Part shown: one piece after another, positions 27,547 through 36,223 of the stretch
Layout of the letters: every line of letters begins with the position of its first letter
Numbering within the stretch: position 1 is the first letter of the stretch
Assembly: GCF_000470315.2 (NCBI RefSeq)
Contig: NZ_CBRF02000032.1
Span: forward strand, 1-53,386
Direction: 5' to 3'
Length of the DNA: 53,386 bases
From: Psychromonas sp. SP041
Lineage (GTDB): Bacteria; Pseudomonadota; Gammaproteobacteria; Enterobacterales; Psychromonadaceae
Made by a program: the position numbers and the translations under genes
Notes under the pieces: generated by a model
Databases searched by the model: none
Seen by the model: only the letters and a program-made list of their open reading frames with translations
Told to the model about the DNA's origin: nothing

Positions 27547-28209
27547 TTATGAGGGAGCATTTCTCTCTGCAGGTGTTGTGTTAAAGGTTTTAGTCATTGT
27601 TTGTGGATCTACCTTCACTCTATGTTGATGAGTTGCTTCAGCCCACCAAACTAATTGGCTAAATGTTTGAGAGAAATAATCAAACCAAGCACTTTCTACT
27701 TGCCCTTCTTTCATTTCACCCGCTTCAGTAAAAACATCCTGTGCCTTAGGGATATGAATCATCGATGAAACCGACAAACAACCTAACTCGGAAAGAAAAG
27801 TCCGCAACCCAACTGCAGCCTTCATGCCACCCCATTGACCAGCAGAGTAAGTAACAATCGCACTCGGTTTATAGGAAAATAAAGAACTACCAAAATGGTT
27901 TAATAAGTTGGTTAAAGCAGGACTCATCGAGTGATTATATTCTGGGCTAATCATGATATAACCATCGCTCTCTTGAATTTTCTTAGCTAGTTGATCTAAT
28001 GCGACGGGCACTTGGCTTTTTGAATAGGAAAAATGCGGTTTAAAAACAGTGTCTAATGGATAATCTAAAGCATCAACCAATTCAAATTCATTATCACCAA
28101 AGCGATCAGTTAAACATTCAATACACGCTTTAGCTACTCGTTCACCAAGACGTGCAGGTCTCGGTGGAGTGCTATCGCGAACTGTTCCTAAAAATACTAA
28201 AAACTTCAT
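27547..28209 (-). CDS. NADPH-dependent FMN reductase family protein
   Basis: A 220-residue flavodoxin-like reductase. The N-terminal FLGTVRDSTPPRPARLGERVA binds the FMN phosphate, and SPEYNHSMSPALTNLLNH (about 95-112) is the family hallmark, followed by YSAGQWGGMKAA. It is probably a cytoplasmic dimer that reduces quinones, azo dyes or free flavin. The start is the ATG at 28209, preceded by GGAGGG. The frame stays open another 49 codons upstream, but that part runs into the miniature element at 28310-28470 and is not expected to be translated. It is a single gene. Confidence 0.88.
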   Translation of the reverse strand: MKFLVFLGTVRDSTPPRPARLGERVAKACIECLTDRFGDNEFELVDALDYPLDTVFKPHFSYSKSQVPVALDQLAKKIQESDGYIMISPEYNHSMSPALTNLLNHFGSSLFSYKPSAIVTYSAGQWGGMKAAVGLRTFLSELGCLSVSSMIHIPKAQDVFTEAGEMKEGQVESAWFDYFSQTFSQLVWWAEATHQHRVKVDPQTMTKTFNTTPAERNAPS

Positions 28210-28309
28210 TAATAACCCTCCATAATGGACATTACATATATAAAAATCAGGCCCTTCAATAATTAAACTTACAATAGGCAACCTAAAGCCTAAATAAAGC
28301 CTTTGGTTA

Positions 28310-28470
28310 ATACCAAAAGAATTAATAAGGTGATCATTCTTGCTGGTTAAAATCACCCCTAACTGCGTTGTGAGTTTTGAAGTGAGAACAACTATCTCCT
28401 ACAACTCACGCCTTATTAGTGTTAATTTTTCCTGCGCAATCTCTGATCACTTATTTAATTCCATTGGTAT
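28310..28470 (+). repeat. ATACC-type miniature inverted-repeat element, copy 3
   Basis: 161 bp, almost identical to 13736-13896. It ends two bases before the stop codon of the YidA-like gene at 28473, and it lies upstream of the FMN reductase gene. Confidence 0.88.
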
Positions 28471-28472
28471 AA

Positions 28473-29282
28473 CTAAACATCTAATACAAATTTTTGAATG
28501 GCTTTTGCAACACCATGTTCATTATTACTCGCTGTAATATAGTCTGCGATGGCTTTTATATCATCGGTTGCATTGCCCATTGCGACACCTAAACCTGCGT
28601 ATTTTATCATGTGATAATCATTGCCAGCATCGCCCATGCAAATAACTTGTTCCATAGGAATTGATAGATGCTCAGCAAGCGCTTTAACGCCAATTCCCTT
28701 ATTACTGTTTAGATTCAAAAATTCTAAGAAAAAAGGAGCACTTTGCATAATAGTAAACTCTTCATGCAAGCTAGCAGGTAGCTGTTTAATAGCAGCGGTC
28801 AGCTTCTCTGGTTTATCAACTAACATCACTTTTAATATCAGTTCATCATCCTCTAGCGTTTCAAAATCAATCAAAGTAATGGGCTCACCATTCACTCTAG
28901 ATTCAAGATCAGTATATTCATTATGCGCAGGCGTAATCAATCCTTTTTCATGTGAGAAAGCATGAATATCAACATCATATTGTTGAGCCACTTTAGCCAA
29001 CTTCTTTGCATCTACGCCCGTTAAAATTTGACTACGAATGATTGTTTCACTTTTTACTTTTTGGACTACAGAAGCATTGAAACTTAAAACATAATCATCA
29101 TCTGAGTCCATTCCTAATTCTTTTAATGACGGTCTCATACCACTTGTAGGGCGTCCTGACACCAATACAACTCGTACACCTTTTGCACGAGCAGCTGCAA
29201 TTGCATCTTTATTTTCATTCGACATTTTTTTATCTGAATTAAGTAATGTGCCATCTATATCTAAGGCAATTAGTTTGTACAT
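28473..29282 (-). CDS. yidA: Cof-type HAD phosphatase, YidA-like
   Basis: A 269-residue HAD-IIB phosphatase. Motif I is ALDIDGTLLNSD with nucleophile Asp8 and Asp10, motif II is VVLVSGRP, and motif IV is CMGDAGNDYHMIKYAGLGVAMGNA. The cap domain (about 85-190) with APFFLEFLNLNSNKGIGVKAL matches E. coli YidA, a sugar-phosphate phosphatase, in length and pattern. It acts in the cytoplasm. Terminal codons abut the miniature element. It is monocistronic. Confidence 0.85.
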   Translation of the reverse strand: MYKLIALDIDGTLLNSDKKMSNENKDAIAAARAKGVRVVLVSGRPTSGMRPSLKELGMDSDDDYVLSFNASVVQKVKSETIIRSQILTGVDAKKLAKVAQQYDVDIHAFSHEKGLITPAHNEYTDLESRVNGEPITLIDFETLEDDELILKVMLVDKPEKLTAAIKQLPASLHEEFTIMQSAPFFLEFLNLNSNKGIGVKALAEHLSIPMEQVICMGDAGNDYHMIKYAGLGVAMGNATDDIKAIADYITASNNEHGVAKAIQKFVLDV

Positions 29283-29508
29283 ACCGACTCCACTGTTTTA
29301 ATTAAGGTGCATTGCATACTTTTGGTTTTTTAAGGGTTTGGTATTAATCTCTTTTAATACTGGCAAATTCAAGTTTTTAATACATATCACTTAGTCAATT
29401 ATTATCGATTGACTATTATAAGAAAGACCAAATCACTGTGCGGCAACACTAAGTGACATTTCAATTAATATAACGGTTAATATGCAGATAGCTTTTCTAA
29501 ATAACAAG

Positions 29509-29675
29509 ATATACCCGTTACCATTCAAGGTGCAAAATTCAGCAAGCGATGAAGTGAACAGACTCTAGGCAAGAAGAGGAAGATCTAACGGGTTAAATCG
29601 ACACTTCTAACAACGAAGGTATTTACTTCACAGCTTGCCCTCTGAGTCGTACCCAGTAGCATCGCAACATTGTTC
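29509..29675 (+). repeat. ATATACCCG-type miniature element, right end lost
   Basis: It starts ATATACCCGTTACCATTCAAG and follows 34946-35201 through GAAGAGGAAGATCTAACGGGT, then diverges. The right terminal repeat is missing. Confidence 0.7.
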
Positions 29676-29735
29676 ATTTTATACATCGTTTATTTTGTAC
29701 ATTATTCATTTTACACATTGTTTATTTTGCATTGC
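29672..29735. repeat. Four tandem 16-bp units
   Basis: Units of the type GTT(C/T)ATTTT(A/G)TACATT lie at 29672, 29688, 29704 and 29720. They pair into two 32-bp repeats. Confidence 0.75.
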
Positions 29736-29839
29736 CTGATCTTACTTTATTTCAACAATGTAAATACTACAAGTTGCAACGATTTACATTAAGTTACAAT
29801 ATGTTGCACAACATATATCAATGTTAAGTTAAATTTAAA

Positions 29840-31744
29840 CTATCGCCCTTCTATCCACGCTAACACATCTGAAAAGCGATAATTTTCCAGTGATGCAAAA
29901 CCTGTTAATTGACGAACCTTTAAACGCGTAAAAATAGGCGTTGTTAATCCACAAAAAAAGCGCGCTCTTAACACTGTACTATCATGCGCACCTAACTTTT
30001 CCGAGATTTCAATACACTGTTGTGCTGCATCGTATTGTTGTAATGGTCGTAAACTAGCAACGACAGGCATGACCGCAGGATGCCCTGCACAAACAGAGCA
30101 ATGCCCACAAGCACCTTGTAAATTAGCGTCTGAAAAATACTGTGCTAATTGTAAATTAAGGCATTGTTCACTCGCAAAGAAAGCTAAAAGATGATGAATT
30201 CGTTGAATTTCACTACTTTCTTTCTGTGAAAATCGTTGTGTTAGCTCACCCAATAAATTCCCTGTAATCTGAGATTTATCTACTTTATAGACTTGTGTCA
30301 TTTGCTTTGTTTGTAGTTCAATCAAACCTTGCAGATCTAAATAATCGATAGCCGTTAATACACGACTTCTTTCACATTGGTAAGTTTGCTGCATTTTTTC
30401 AAAATTTAACGTACTCCAAGTACGTGCTCTGTCCGATGTGGCGAGTATAGTTTGTACAAACTGCGCACGTTCGCCATGAAAACGTGAAACCAACTCATTT
30501 TCAGGGACTAACAACTTATATTTATATTCCGCGTAGTAGCTATAAGCAGGTTCAATCACTTGCTCTAATTCTAAATAAACCAATAAGGTTTTTAAGGCTA
30601 ATAAACGAATATTAGATTGAGTGGAAAGGCTATTCATTACCACTTCCCAATGCCCTTGGGTTTGGTAGATTTCATTAATGATGAAATCAATAGCAGAACC
30701 TTCCGGTGTATCGGCATACACAAAATTTTCTAATACATTTAAGTTGTTTTTGTTTGCTAACACTAAACAATCTGACGATTGACCATCGCGCCCGGCTCTA
30801 CCAATTTCTTGCGCATAGTTTTCAATGGATTTTGGTAAATCATAATGTACAACAAAACGGATATCGCTTTTATCAATGCCCATACCAAAGGCAATAGTGG
30901 CAACAATTAACGGGATCTTCCCACTCATAAATTGTTGTTGGATACCTTGTCTTACTTCAGAATCTAAACCTGCATGGTAAGCTGTAGCTTGTACACCTTG
31001 TCGTAATAAAGACTCCGCCACTTGCTCTGCCGTTTTCTGTAGCGTCACATAAATAATGCCAGCGCTATGCTGTCTGTCTTTTAACCAAGGCAGCAAGGTG
31101 GGTAATTTGTTAGCTTCATCGACACCAACAACGGATAAATTTAAGTTGCTACGATAAGATCCTGTCAACGTAATGTTGTTAATATCAATATGGAATTTAG
31201 CCGCCATATCGTGAATAACTTTTGAAGTGGCCGTCGCGGTTAATAAAAGCACTTGCTGGATAGCAAACTCTTCTCGATAACTTGCTAACTTTAAATAATC
31301 AGGACGGAAATTATGCCCCCATTCACTAATACAATGGGCTTCATCAACCACTAATAATGAAATGGGTACTTTCTTCAAAAAGGCCCTAAAGCGTTCGCTA
31401 TTAAGACGTTCTACCGAGATAAATAAAATCTTGATCTCACCATTAGCAACACTTTTATAAACTTGTGCAGACTCCGCAGGGCTTTGCATAGACTGAATAC
31501 TCGCCGCTTTAATCCCCTTACTTTGTAAGAATTCTAGTTGGTCTTGTATCAGCGCGAGCAGTGGAGAAACCACTAAAGTCAGATGCGGTAAATGTAATGC
31601 AGGGAGTTGATAACAAAGAGACTTCCCTGAACCAGTAGGGAAAATAGCCGCAGCGCTATGGCCATCAAGCAACGCTTGAATCACCGGCTCTTGGCCGGGT
31701 CTGAATTGATCGAATCCAAAATATTGCTGTAAGGTAGAATACAT
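29840..31744 (-). CDS. recQ: RecQ-family ATP-dependent DNA helicase
   Basis: A 634-residue 3'-5' superfamily 2 helicase that unwinds recombination and fork intermediates. Motif 0 is FGFDQFRPGQEPVI at about 8-21, Walker A is FPTGSGKS (about 35-42), the DEAH box is VVDEAHCISEWGHNFRPDY, and motif VI is QEIGRAGRDGQ. A zinc-binding region (CERSRV near 450, and the CLNLQLAQYF to CGHCSVC cysteines near 530-560) follows, and the tail is variable rather than a clear HRDC domain. The tail and WGHNFR motif differ from canonical E. coli RecQ, so this may be a second RecQ-like paralogue rather than recQ itself. It is monocistronic. Confidence 0.85.
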   Translation of the reverse strand: MYSTLQQYFGFDQFRPGQEPVIQALLDGHSAAAIFPTGSGKSLCYQLPALHLPHLTLVVSPLLALIQDQLEFLQSKGIKAASIQSMQSPAESAQVYKSVANGEIKILFISVERLNSERFRAFLKKVPISLLVVDEAHCISEWGHNFRPDYLKLASYREEFAIQQVLLLTATATSKVIHDMAAKFHIDINNITLTGSYRSNLNLSVVGVDEANKLPTLLPWLKDRQHSAGIIYVTLQKTAEQVAESLLRQGVQATAYHAGLDSEVRQGIQQQFMSGKIPLIVATIAFGMGIDKSDIRFVVHYDLPKSIENYAQEIGRAGRDGQSSDCLVLANKNNLNVLENFVYADTPEGSAIDFIINEIYQTQGHWEVVMNSLSTQSNIRLLALKTLLVYLELEQVIEPAYSYYAEYKYKLLVPENELVSRFHGERAQFVQTILATSDRARTWSTLNFEKMQQTYQCERSRVLTAIDYLDLQGLIELQTKQMTQVYKVDKSQITGNLLGELTQRFSQKESSEIQRIHHLLAFFASEQCLNLQLAQYFSDANLQGACGHCSVCAGHPAVMPVVASLRPLQQYDAAQQCIEISEKLGAHDSTVLRARFFCGLTTPIFTRLKVRQLTGFASLENYRFSDVLAWIEGR

Positions 31745-32312
31745 AAAAAGACCTAAAAAAGGGTTAATGCTTATTTATAGCATAGTTAAAATATAGTTGA
31801 AGTATAGTTGAGAGTATTTGTATGAATGCCACTTCTACTTTCATCTTGTATATGGTTTAGTTCGTTTTGTTTTTACATCTACCGTTATTTGTATTAATTA
31901 TTTTATGTTTTGATTACTAACACACAAAAAACTGCAGGCTGAAGCCAGCGCCCCAAAACCTTAAAAAATCAAACATATTTATACGATTAGCCTTTTGACT
32001 TAACGGTCACTCTCTAACTTACCAGTATTTGTGTTAATCCTTTTATGTTTTGTCCTTTACCACACTCTACAGCTTACGAATATTTAACTTTATCAACTCT
32101 TCATGCAAAGCATAAACAACACAAAAAAACTGCAGGCTGAAGCCAGCGCCCCAAAACCAATAAATAACCTTGGTGCGTATTGTTTGTTAATGTGTTGATA
32201 TTTCTGGTCGTAGGCAAATAAAAAAATCTAGTGTTATGAGCGAAAGAGCACTGCGAGTCCTGTTTTCAGCTTGTAGAATTTCGGTGTTAATTATTTAAAC
32301 TAAGCAACCTTG
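31745..32312. other. Intergenic region filled by GGGGC-type palindromic repeats
   Basis: A 568-bp gap. Arm P (ACTGCAGGCTGAAGCCAGCG) occurs at about 31921 and 32117, 198 bp apart, and arm Q with its GTGTTATGAGCGAAAGAGCA preface at 32231-32290. These are the same modules as in 25496-26211, but more diverged. No gene is seen. Confidence 0.7.
31919..32290. repeat. GGGGC-type palindromic repeats, second locus
   Basis: Two P arms and one Q arm of the family described at 25496-26211. The change from CTAAAG to CTGAAG in both P arms distinguishes this locus. Confidence 0.75.
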
Positions 32313-32810
32313 TTAGTTTTTTTCATTATGATCTAATACTTTCTGCAGCAACATTTCTAGTTGCGCTATTTCCTCTTCAGATAATACTTCAAGTAAAGAA
32401 CTACTCTGTTTATGTAACTCCGGCATGATCGTCTCTACTAACTGTTTACCTTTTTGATTTAACTGCACTAACTTACTGCGTTTATCTTGTGGATTATCTA
32501 TACGAACAATTAACCCTGCATTAGCTAAACGGCCTAATATTTTTGTTAAACCGCCTGAGCTGAAAAACATGCTGCGATATAAAGCGGTAGGCGATAGACA
32601 ATAAGGAACAGGATTTCTGCGTAACGTGGCTAACACACTAAAATCAGCATGTTGCAATTGATATTGCTCTACACAACGTTCAATTTCATGTTTGAATAAA
32701 TCATGGATACGAGTCATTTTTAATAAAGAAAATGAGATAGTGTCAGCACATTCAGGCCAGTTCTCTCGAACTTCACGCTGCATTTCTCTCATACTATTTT
32801 TTACACTCAT
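32313..32810 (-). CDS. MarR-family transcriptional regulator
   Basis: A 165-residue winged-helix dimer. The DNA-binding part (about 60-125) contains ALYRSMFFSSGGLTKILGRLANAGLIVRI and the wing DNPQDKRSKLVQL with the conserved D-x-R dyad. It is divergent from a Bcr/CflA drug exporter. Two copies of TATCTT-N6-AAGATA cover the exporter promoter, so this protein very likely represses the exporter and may be released by a toxic ligand. Confidence 0.92.
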   Translation of the reverse strand: MSVKNSMREMQREVRENWPECADTISFSLLKMTRIHDLFKHEIERCVEQYQLQHADFSVLATLRRNPVPYCLSPTALYRSMFFSSGGLTKILGRLANAGLIVRIDNPQDKRSKLVQLNQKGKQLVETIMPELHKQSSSLLEVLSEEEIAQLEMLLQKVLDHNEKN

Positions 32811-32893
32811 TCTCTTTCACTCTTAGTCAAATTTTTGCTTGATCATGGGCGCCATATTCTTCTGACACTTTCTCACTGTTTCTCGCAAGAACA

Positions 32894-32911
32894 TATCTTG
32901 CCAGTAAGATA
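32894..32911. promoter_or_regulatory. MarR operator 1 (TATCTT-N6-AAGATA) overlapping the -35 box
   Basis: TATCTTGCCAGTAAGATA is a perfect 6-bp inverted repeat. It covers the -35 box TTGCCA (32898-32903) of the promoter for the exporter at 32956. Confidence 0.75.
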
Positions 32912-32926
32912 AAATCCACCTATTAT
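32898..32926 (+). promoter_or_regulatory. Sigma-70-type promoter of the Bcr/CflA gene
   Basis: -35 TTGCCA (32898-32903), a 17-bp spacer and -10 TATTAT (32921-32926). Transcription would begin about 22 bp before the start codon at 32956. Confidence 0.7.
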
Positions 32927-32941
32927 CTTACTCGAAAGATA
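32924..32941. promoter_or_regulatory. MarR operator 2 (TATCTT-N6-AAGATA) overlapping the -10 box
   Basis: TATCTTACTCGAAAGATA has the same arms and spacer length as operator 1, with its centre 30 bp downstream. It overlaps the -10 box. Confidence 0.75.
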
Positions 32942-32955
32942 AACAAGAGGTCAAG

Positions 32956-34185
32956 ATGACACAAACTAGTAAAAATAAAGTCAGTAAGCGTTTAATTGTG
33001 ACACTATCATCGATATACGCTGTTTCTCCATTTGCAATCGACAGTTATTTACCTGCTCTGCCATTAATAGCCAATGAAATGCAGGTTGATATATCAATGC
33101 TATCGGTAACAGTTAGCTTATACATTTTTGGTCTTGCGATTGGACAACTCATTGGTGGTCCCTTATCCGATAGACATGGTCGTTTACCGATCATGATGTT
33201 AGGCCTCGGCATTTTTGCATTTGCGAGTGTCCTACTCACCACAAGCTCACACATTAGCGTGTTATGGTCATGGAGGTTATTGCAAGCTATTGGCGGGGGG
33301 ATTGCGATCGTTGGTGTACCAGCCACTATACGAGACAATGCAGATGGAAAAGAAGCAGCCAAATTGTTTGCCTTAGTTTCCTTGATCATGATGATTGCCC
33401 CTTCTATTGCACCAACTATCGGTAACTTTATTTTATCCATTCATAGTTGGGATTGGATCTTTTACTTTATGGCTGCATTTTCATGTTTAGCAATTTTGAT
33501 GGCAAAAATATTTATTCCACACCAATCTTCTAAACAAAAGAAAGAATTAGCGATAACCATAGAGCGCCGAAAAGGCATTAAATTTATAGATGTATTTAAA
33601 CATAAACAAGCGATAGGTTACTTGATTGCACAAGCCTTTGCTTTTGCTGTATTAATGACATTTGTGACTAATTCATCAATGATTTACATGGAAATTTTTA
33701 AAGTCAGTACTGACACGTTCTCTATATTATTCGCAGCTAATATTGCTGGTATCATTATTATTAACCGGTTAAATACCGTGTTATTAAACAGTTTTGAACC
33801 TTCCCTTTTATTACGTTGCTTCTTAACCATGCAATTCATAGGGGGCTTATTATTAGTATTTTCGAGCTTCTTAGAGCCTAAAAGTTTAACACTTACTGTT
33901 ATCGGTTTTATCATCATGATCAGTGCTAATGGTGGTGTGATGGCAAACTCGAATGCGTGTTTCCTCAAGTATTTTGGAAAAGATGCAGGGACAGCCTCAG
34001 CCGTATTAGGTGCTTTTCAATGTGCAATGGGCGCTACCATTAGTGCATCCGCTGCTTTTATTAGTATGGGTTACTTACAACCGGTGGCAATCATCATGTT
34101 GATATCATCAAGCATCGCACTAACAGCCGTTATTCATAGTAATAAACAAGCACGCTTAGCCGATGAATTAGAAGCAAAAATATAG
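32956..34185 (+). CDS. Bcr/CflA-family MFS drug exporter
   Basis: A 409-residue, 12-helix DHA1 transporter. The N-terminus SPFAIDSYLPALPLIANEMQV is the signature of the Bcr/CflA subfamily (bicyclomycin and chloramphenicol resistance). Motif A is GGPLSDRHGRLP (about 68-79). The helix-5 region is MIAPSIAPTIGNF. AAGAGGTCAAG precedes the ATG. Control by the divergent MarR protein is strongly suggested by the operators. The actual substrate is not known. Confidence 0.92.
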   Translation: MTQTSKNKVSKRLIVTLSSIYAVSPFAIDSYLPALPLIANEMQVDISMLSVTVSLYIFGLAIGQLIGGPLSDRHGRLPIMMLGLGIFAFASVLLTTSSHISVLWSWRLLQAIGGGIAIVGVPATIRDNADGKEAAKLFALVSLIMMIAPSIAPTIGNFILSIHSWDWIFYFMAAFSCLAILMAKIFIPHQSSKQKKELAITIERRKGIKFIDVFKHKQAIGYLIAQAFAFAVLMTFVTNSSMIYMEIFKVSTDTFSILFAANIAGIIIINRLNTVLLNSFEPSLLLRCFLTMQFIGGLLLVFSSFLEPKSLTLTVIGFIIMISANGGVMANSNACFLKYFGKDAGTASAVLGAFQCAMGATISASAAFISMGYLQPVAIIMLISSSIALTAVIHSNKQARLADELEAKI

Positions 34186-34320
34186 AAAATGCACACCAAA
34201 ATTGATTGATATTCATGAGTGAATAGGAATGAAAGAAAGCGTGAGACTGAGTTAATAATAAAGTGAGTAATAAAAGAAAAGGCTAAAAATAAAGCAAAGT
34301 TAGATCATTCAAACCTTAGT

Positions 34321-34659
34321 TCATTCAAACCACTGTTTAAGTGTTTCTTTTGCTTTATCTTTATGTTCTTGTTTAACGTAAGTGATCACCGCAGCAGTGG
34401 CAGCAACTAACACCCCAAGGTCATCTGAATAACCAACAATTGGGGTAAAGTCTGGAATCGCATCTAACGGTGAAATAAAGTATCCAAGTGCACTATAAAC
34501 AGTTGTTTTAGCCCAAGTAGGCGTATCACTATCTTTGCCTGCATAATAAAGTTTTAAGGCAGGCTCTAAAACCACTTCACCGGCTATCTTTGCAAACTTT
34601 TTAGTTTTAGTCCAAAAGCTATCTTCGGTAAACTCGTTTTCATAAATATTATCGGACAT
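34321..34659 (-). CDS. DUF1232 (YkvA-like) membrane-associated protein
   Basis: A 112-residue protein. The DUF1232 core is the helical hairpin ALGYFISPLDAIPDFTPIVGYSDDLGVL (about 56-83), where the SPLDAIPDF motif is the family hallmark. It probably sits in or on the inner membrane; its function is unknown in general. CGAGGTG precedes the ATG. It is monocistronic. Confidence 0.85.
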   Translation of the reverse strand: MSDNIYENEFTEDSFWTKTKKFAKIAGEVVLEPALKLYYAGKDSDTPTWAKTTVYSALGYFISPLDAIPDFTPIVGYSDDLGVLVAATAAVITYVKQEHKDKAKETLKQWFE

Positions 34660-34730
34660 ATCAACACCTCGTGATTTCTTATTAGCACTAATGAAAAAAT
34701 AAGTTTTCTGTTTTTAGCGTCATTAATATA

Positions 34731-34892
34731 ATACCGATTACATTAAATAAGTGATCTAAATTTTACGCAGGAAAAATGACTTAGTTTAAGGCGTAAATCG
34801 AGCTAAATGGTGTTCCCTTTACGAAATTTACAACGAAGAAATAAGTTATTTTAACAAGTAAAATAGATCAGTTAATTAGTGTGATTGGTATA
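34731..34892 (+). repeat. ATACC-type miniature element, B subtype
   Basis: A 162-bp element from ATACCGATTACATTAAATAA to GATTGGTAT, the closest relative of 24984-25145. Confidence 0.87.
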
Positions 34893-34945
34893 ACAGTCAG
34901 CTTCATAAAACCCAACGTTAGTGTCAAGCAGCTCCTACTTTGCAT

Positions 34946-35201
34946 ATATACCCGTTATCATTCAAGGTGTAACATTCAGCATACGGTGAAGTGCACAGAT
35001 GCTAGGCAGGAAGAGGAAGATCTAACGGGTTAAATCGACACTTTCTAACAGCGAAGGCGGTTGTTTCACGACTTGTCCTGCGAGCAAAAACTAACTCTGC
35101 GTTGTAACCTTCGATAACGACTCGCCATTGCCATCATGTTACGCCATGATTTGGAGTCCAAGCTAACGACTGAACAAAACACCTTGGACAGTAACGGATA
35201 T
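34946..35201 (+). repeat. ATATACCCG-type miniature element, fullest copy
   Basis: 256 bp. The left end ATATACCCGTTATCATTCAAG and right end CACCTTGGACAGTAACGGATAT form terminal inverted repeats of about 22 bp. Partial copies lie at 27339-27514 and 29509-29675. Confidence 0.85.
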
Positions 35202-35213
35202 GACACTAATGAA

Positions 35214-35612
35214 TTATGCGAGTCGTGTTCCATTTGGCGCATCAAGATCTGGCGTTGCTAAGACGACAGCACCATCCTCTCTATGAAAGCCAGTGACTAA
35301 ACACTCAGACATAATCGGACCAATTTGCTTTACAGGAAAATTAGTCACTGCCATGATCTTTTTACCTAATAACGACTTTTTTGTATATAACACTGTAATT
35401 TGGGCACTAGATTTTTTGATGCCTAATTCAGACCCAAAATCGATATGTAAAATGTACGCAGGGTTTCTCGCTTTAGGGAAATCTTCAACGCGAATAATAG
35501 TACCAACACGCATCTCTACTCGCTGAAACTCATTCCACTCTAAATCGTTATCGCTTAAATTATTCTGCTTTGCAGTATTGCTGTTTACACCCTTACTGTT
35601 TAAATCATCCAT
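35214..35612 (-). CDS. csaA: CsaA-like tRNA-binding domain protein
   Basis: A 132-residue protein. After a 25-residue polar N-terminus comes a complete tRNA-binding OB-fold (about 27-132): EMRVGTIIRVEDFPKARNPAYILHIDFG, the SSAQIT strand and a VTNFPVKQIGPIMSECLVTGF segment, all typical of CsaA. In Bacillus CsaA is a secretion-related chaperone; in gammaproteobacteria its role is unclear. The N-terminal extension is longer than usual for CsaA. AAAGG lies upstream of the ATG. A possible later start would remove part of the extension. Confidence 0.85.
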   Translation of the reverse strand: MDDLNSKGVNSNTAKQNNLSDNDLEWNEFQRVEMRVGTIIRVEDFPKARNPAYILHIDFGSELGIKKSSAQITVLYTKKSLLGKKIMAVTNFPVKQIGPIMSECLVTGFHREDGAVVLATPDLDAPNGTRLA

Positions 35613-35714
35613 ACTTAAACCTTTTATTACTAAGCCATTTGTTATTAAAGTATTTTATCTTAAAAAATTGATGCTTGATGTCTTTTGTATTAACTAAAGG
35701 TACCGATGACCTTA

Positions 35715-36011
35715 TTAAATTGAACTCAAAAAATGGCCGTAATAGATCTTTTCACCAACAAGTGATTCTAATTCTTTAGTACTTGGAAATGTTGGCCATT
35801 TTACCGCCGTTGACTTCACCGCTTGCTCATCGGCCCAAGTCAGCTGCCAGCAGATTTCATCTTCAACACCTGTTTTTTGCAGTATATCGTAAGACGTAAT
35901 CACCTTTTCATGTGCATTAATTTCATTAAAAATTAAAAGACTCAATTCAATCACTCTTGAAATATTGTGTTTTTCTACTTTAAATATAGCGACTTCATAA
36001 CAAAGACTCAT
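35715..36011 (-). CDS. Hypothetical protein, ABM-like small protein
   Basis: A 98-residue protein starting at the ATG at 36011, which has AAAGGAAG upstream (an open frame 32 codons longer starts in non-coding sequence and is rejected). The pattern YEVAIFKV, then a helix ending NEINAHEKVITSYDILQ, then EICWQLTWADEQAVKSTAVKWPTFPS looks like a ferredoxin-fold dimer of the antibiotic biosynthesis monooxygenase group. I cannot name a precise family. It lies upstream of csaA and downstream of the BLUF gene, all on the minus strand with gaps of 102 and 212 bp. Confidence 0.65.
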   Translation of the reverse strand: MSLCYEVAIFKVEKHNISRVIELSLLIFNEINAHEKVITSYDILQKTGVEDEICWQLTWADEQAVKSTAVKWPTFPSTKELESLVGEKIYYGHFLSSI

Positions 36012-36223
36012 GGACTTCCTTTCTGGGGGATAGAATGTATTAAAGAATATGCCATTAACAGCGAAGAACTCATTAATAAGCAAGTTAATAAAGAATGAAG
36101 CTAACACTCTAAACCAATACCTAAGTATAAGAACATATATTCTTAAGGTATTCGTTTAAAGTGTTTAGATATTACTTAAAATGCATATTACTTAAAGTGC
36201 ATATAATTTTAAATAAATAGGCG

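Larger units (their letters stand above)
29283..29839. other. Repeat-rich intergenic region
   Basis: A 557-bp gap. It contains the truncated ATATACCCG element (29509 to about 29675), a 16-bp tandem array (29672-29735) and a perfect 9-bp inverted repeat AATGTAAAT/ATTTACATT (29757-29765 with 29782-29790) downstream of the helicase gene. No gene is seen. Confidence 0.6.
34660..35213. other. Intergenic region with two miniature elements
   Basis: A 554-bp gap made almost entirely of 34731-34892 (ATACC type) and 34946-35201 (ATATACCCG type). The second ends 12 bases before the CsaA stop codon. No gene is seen. Confidence 0.7.

Noticed and set aside
35715..36107. 130-residue form of the ABM-like protein
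   Set aside because: The first 32 codons precede a strong ribosome-binding site and look like non-coding sequence; the 98-residue form is preferred.
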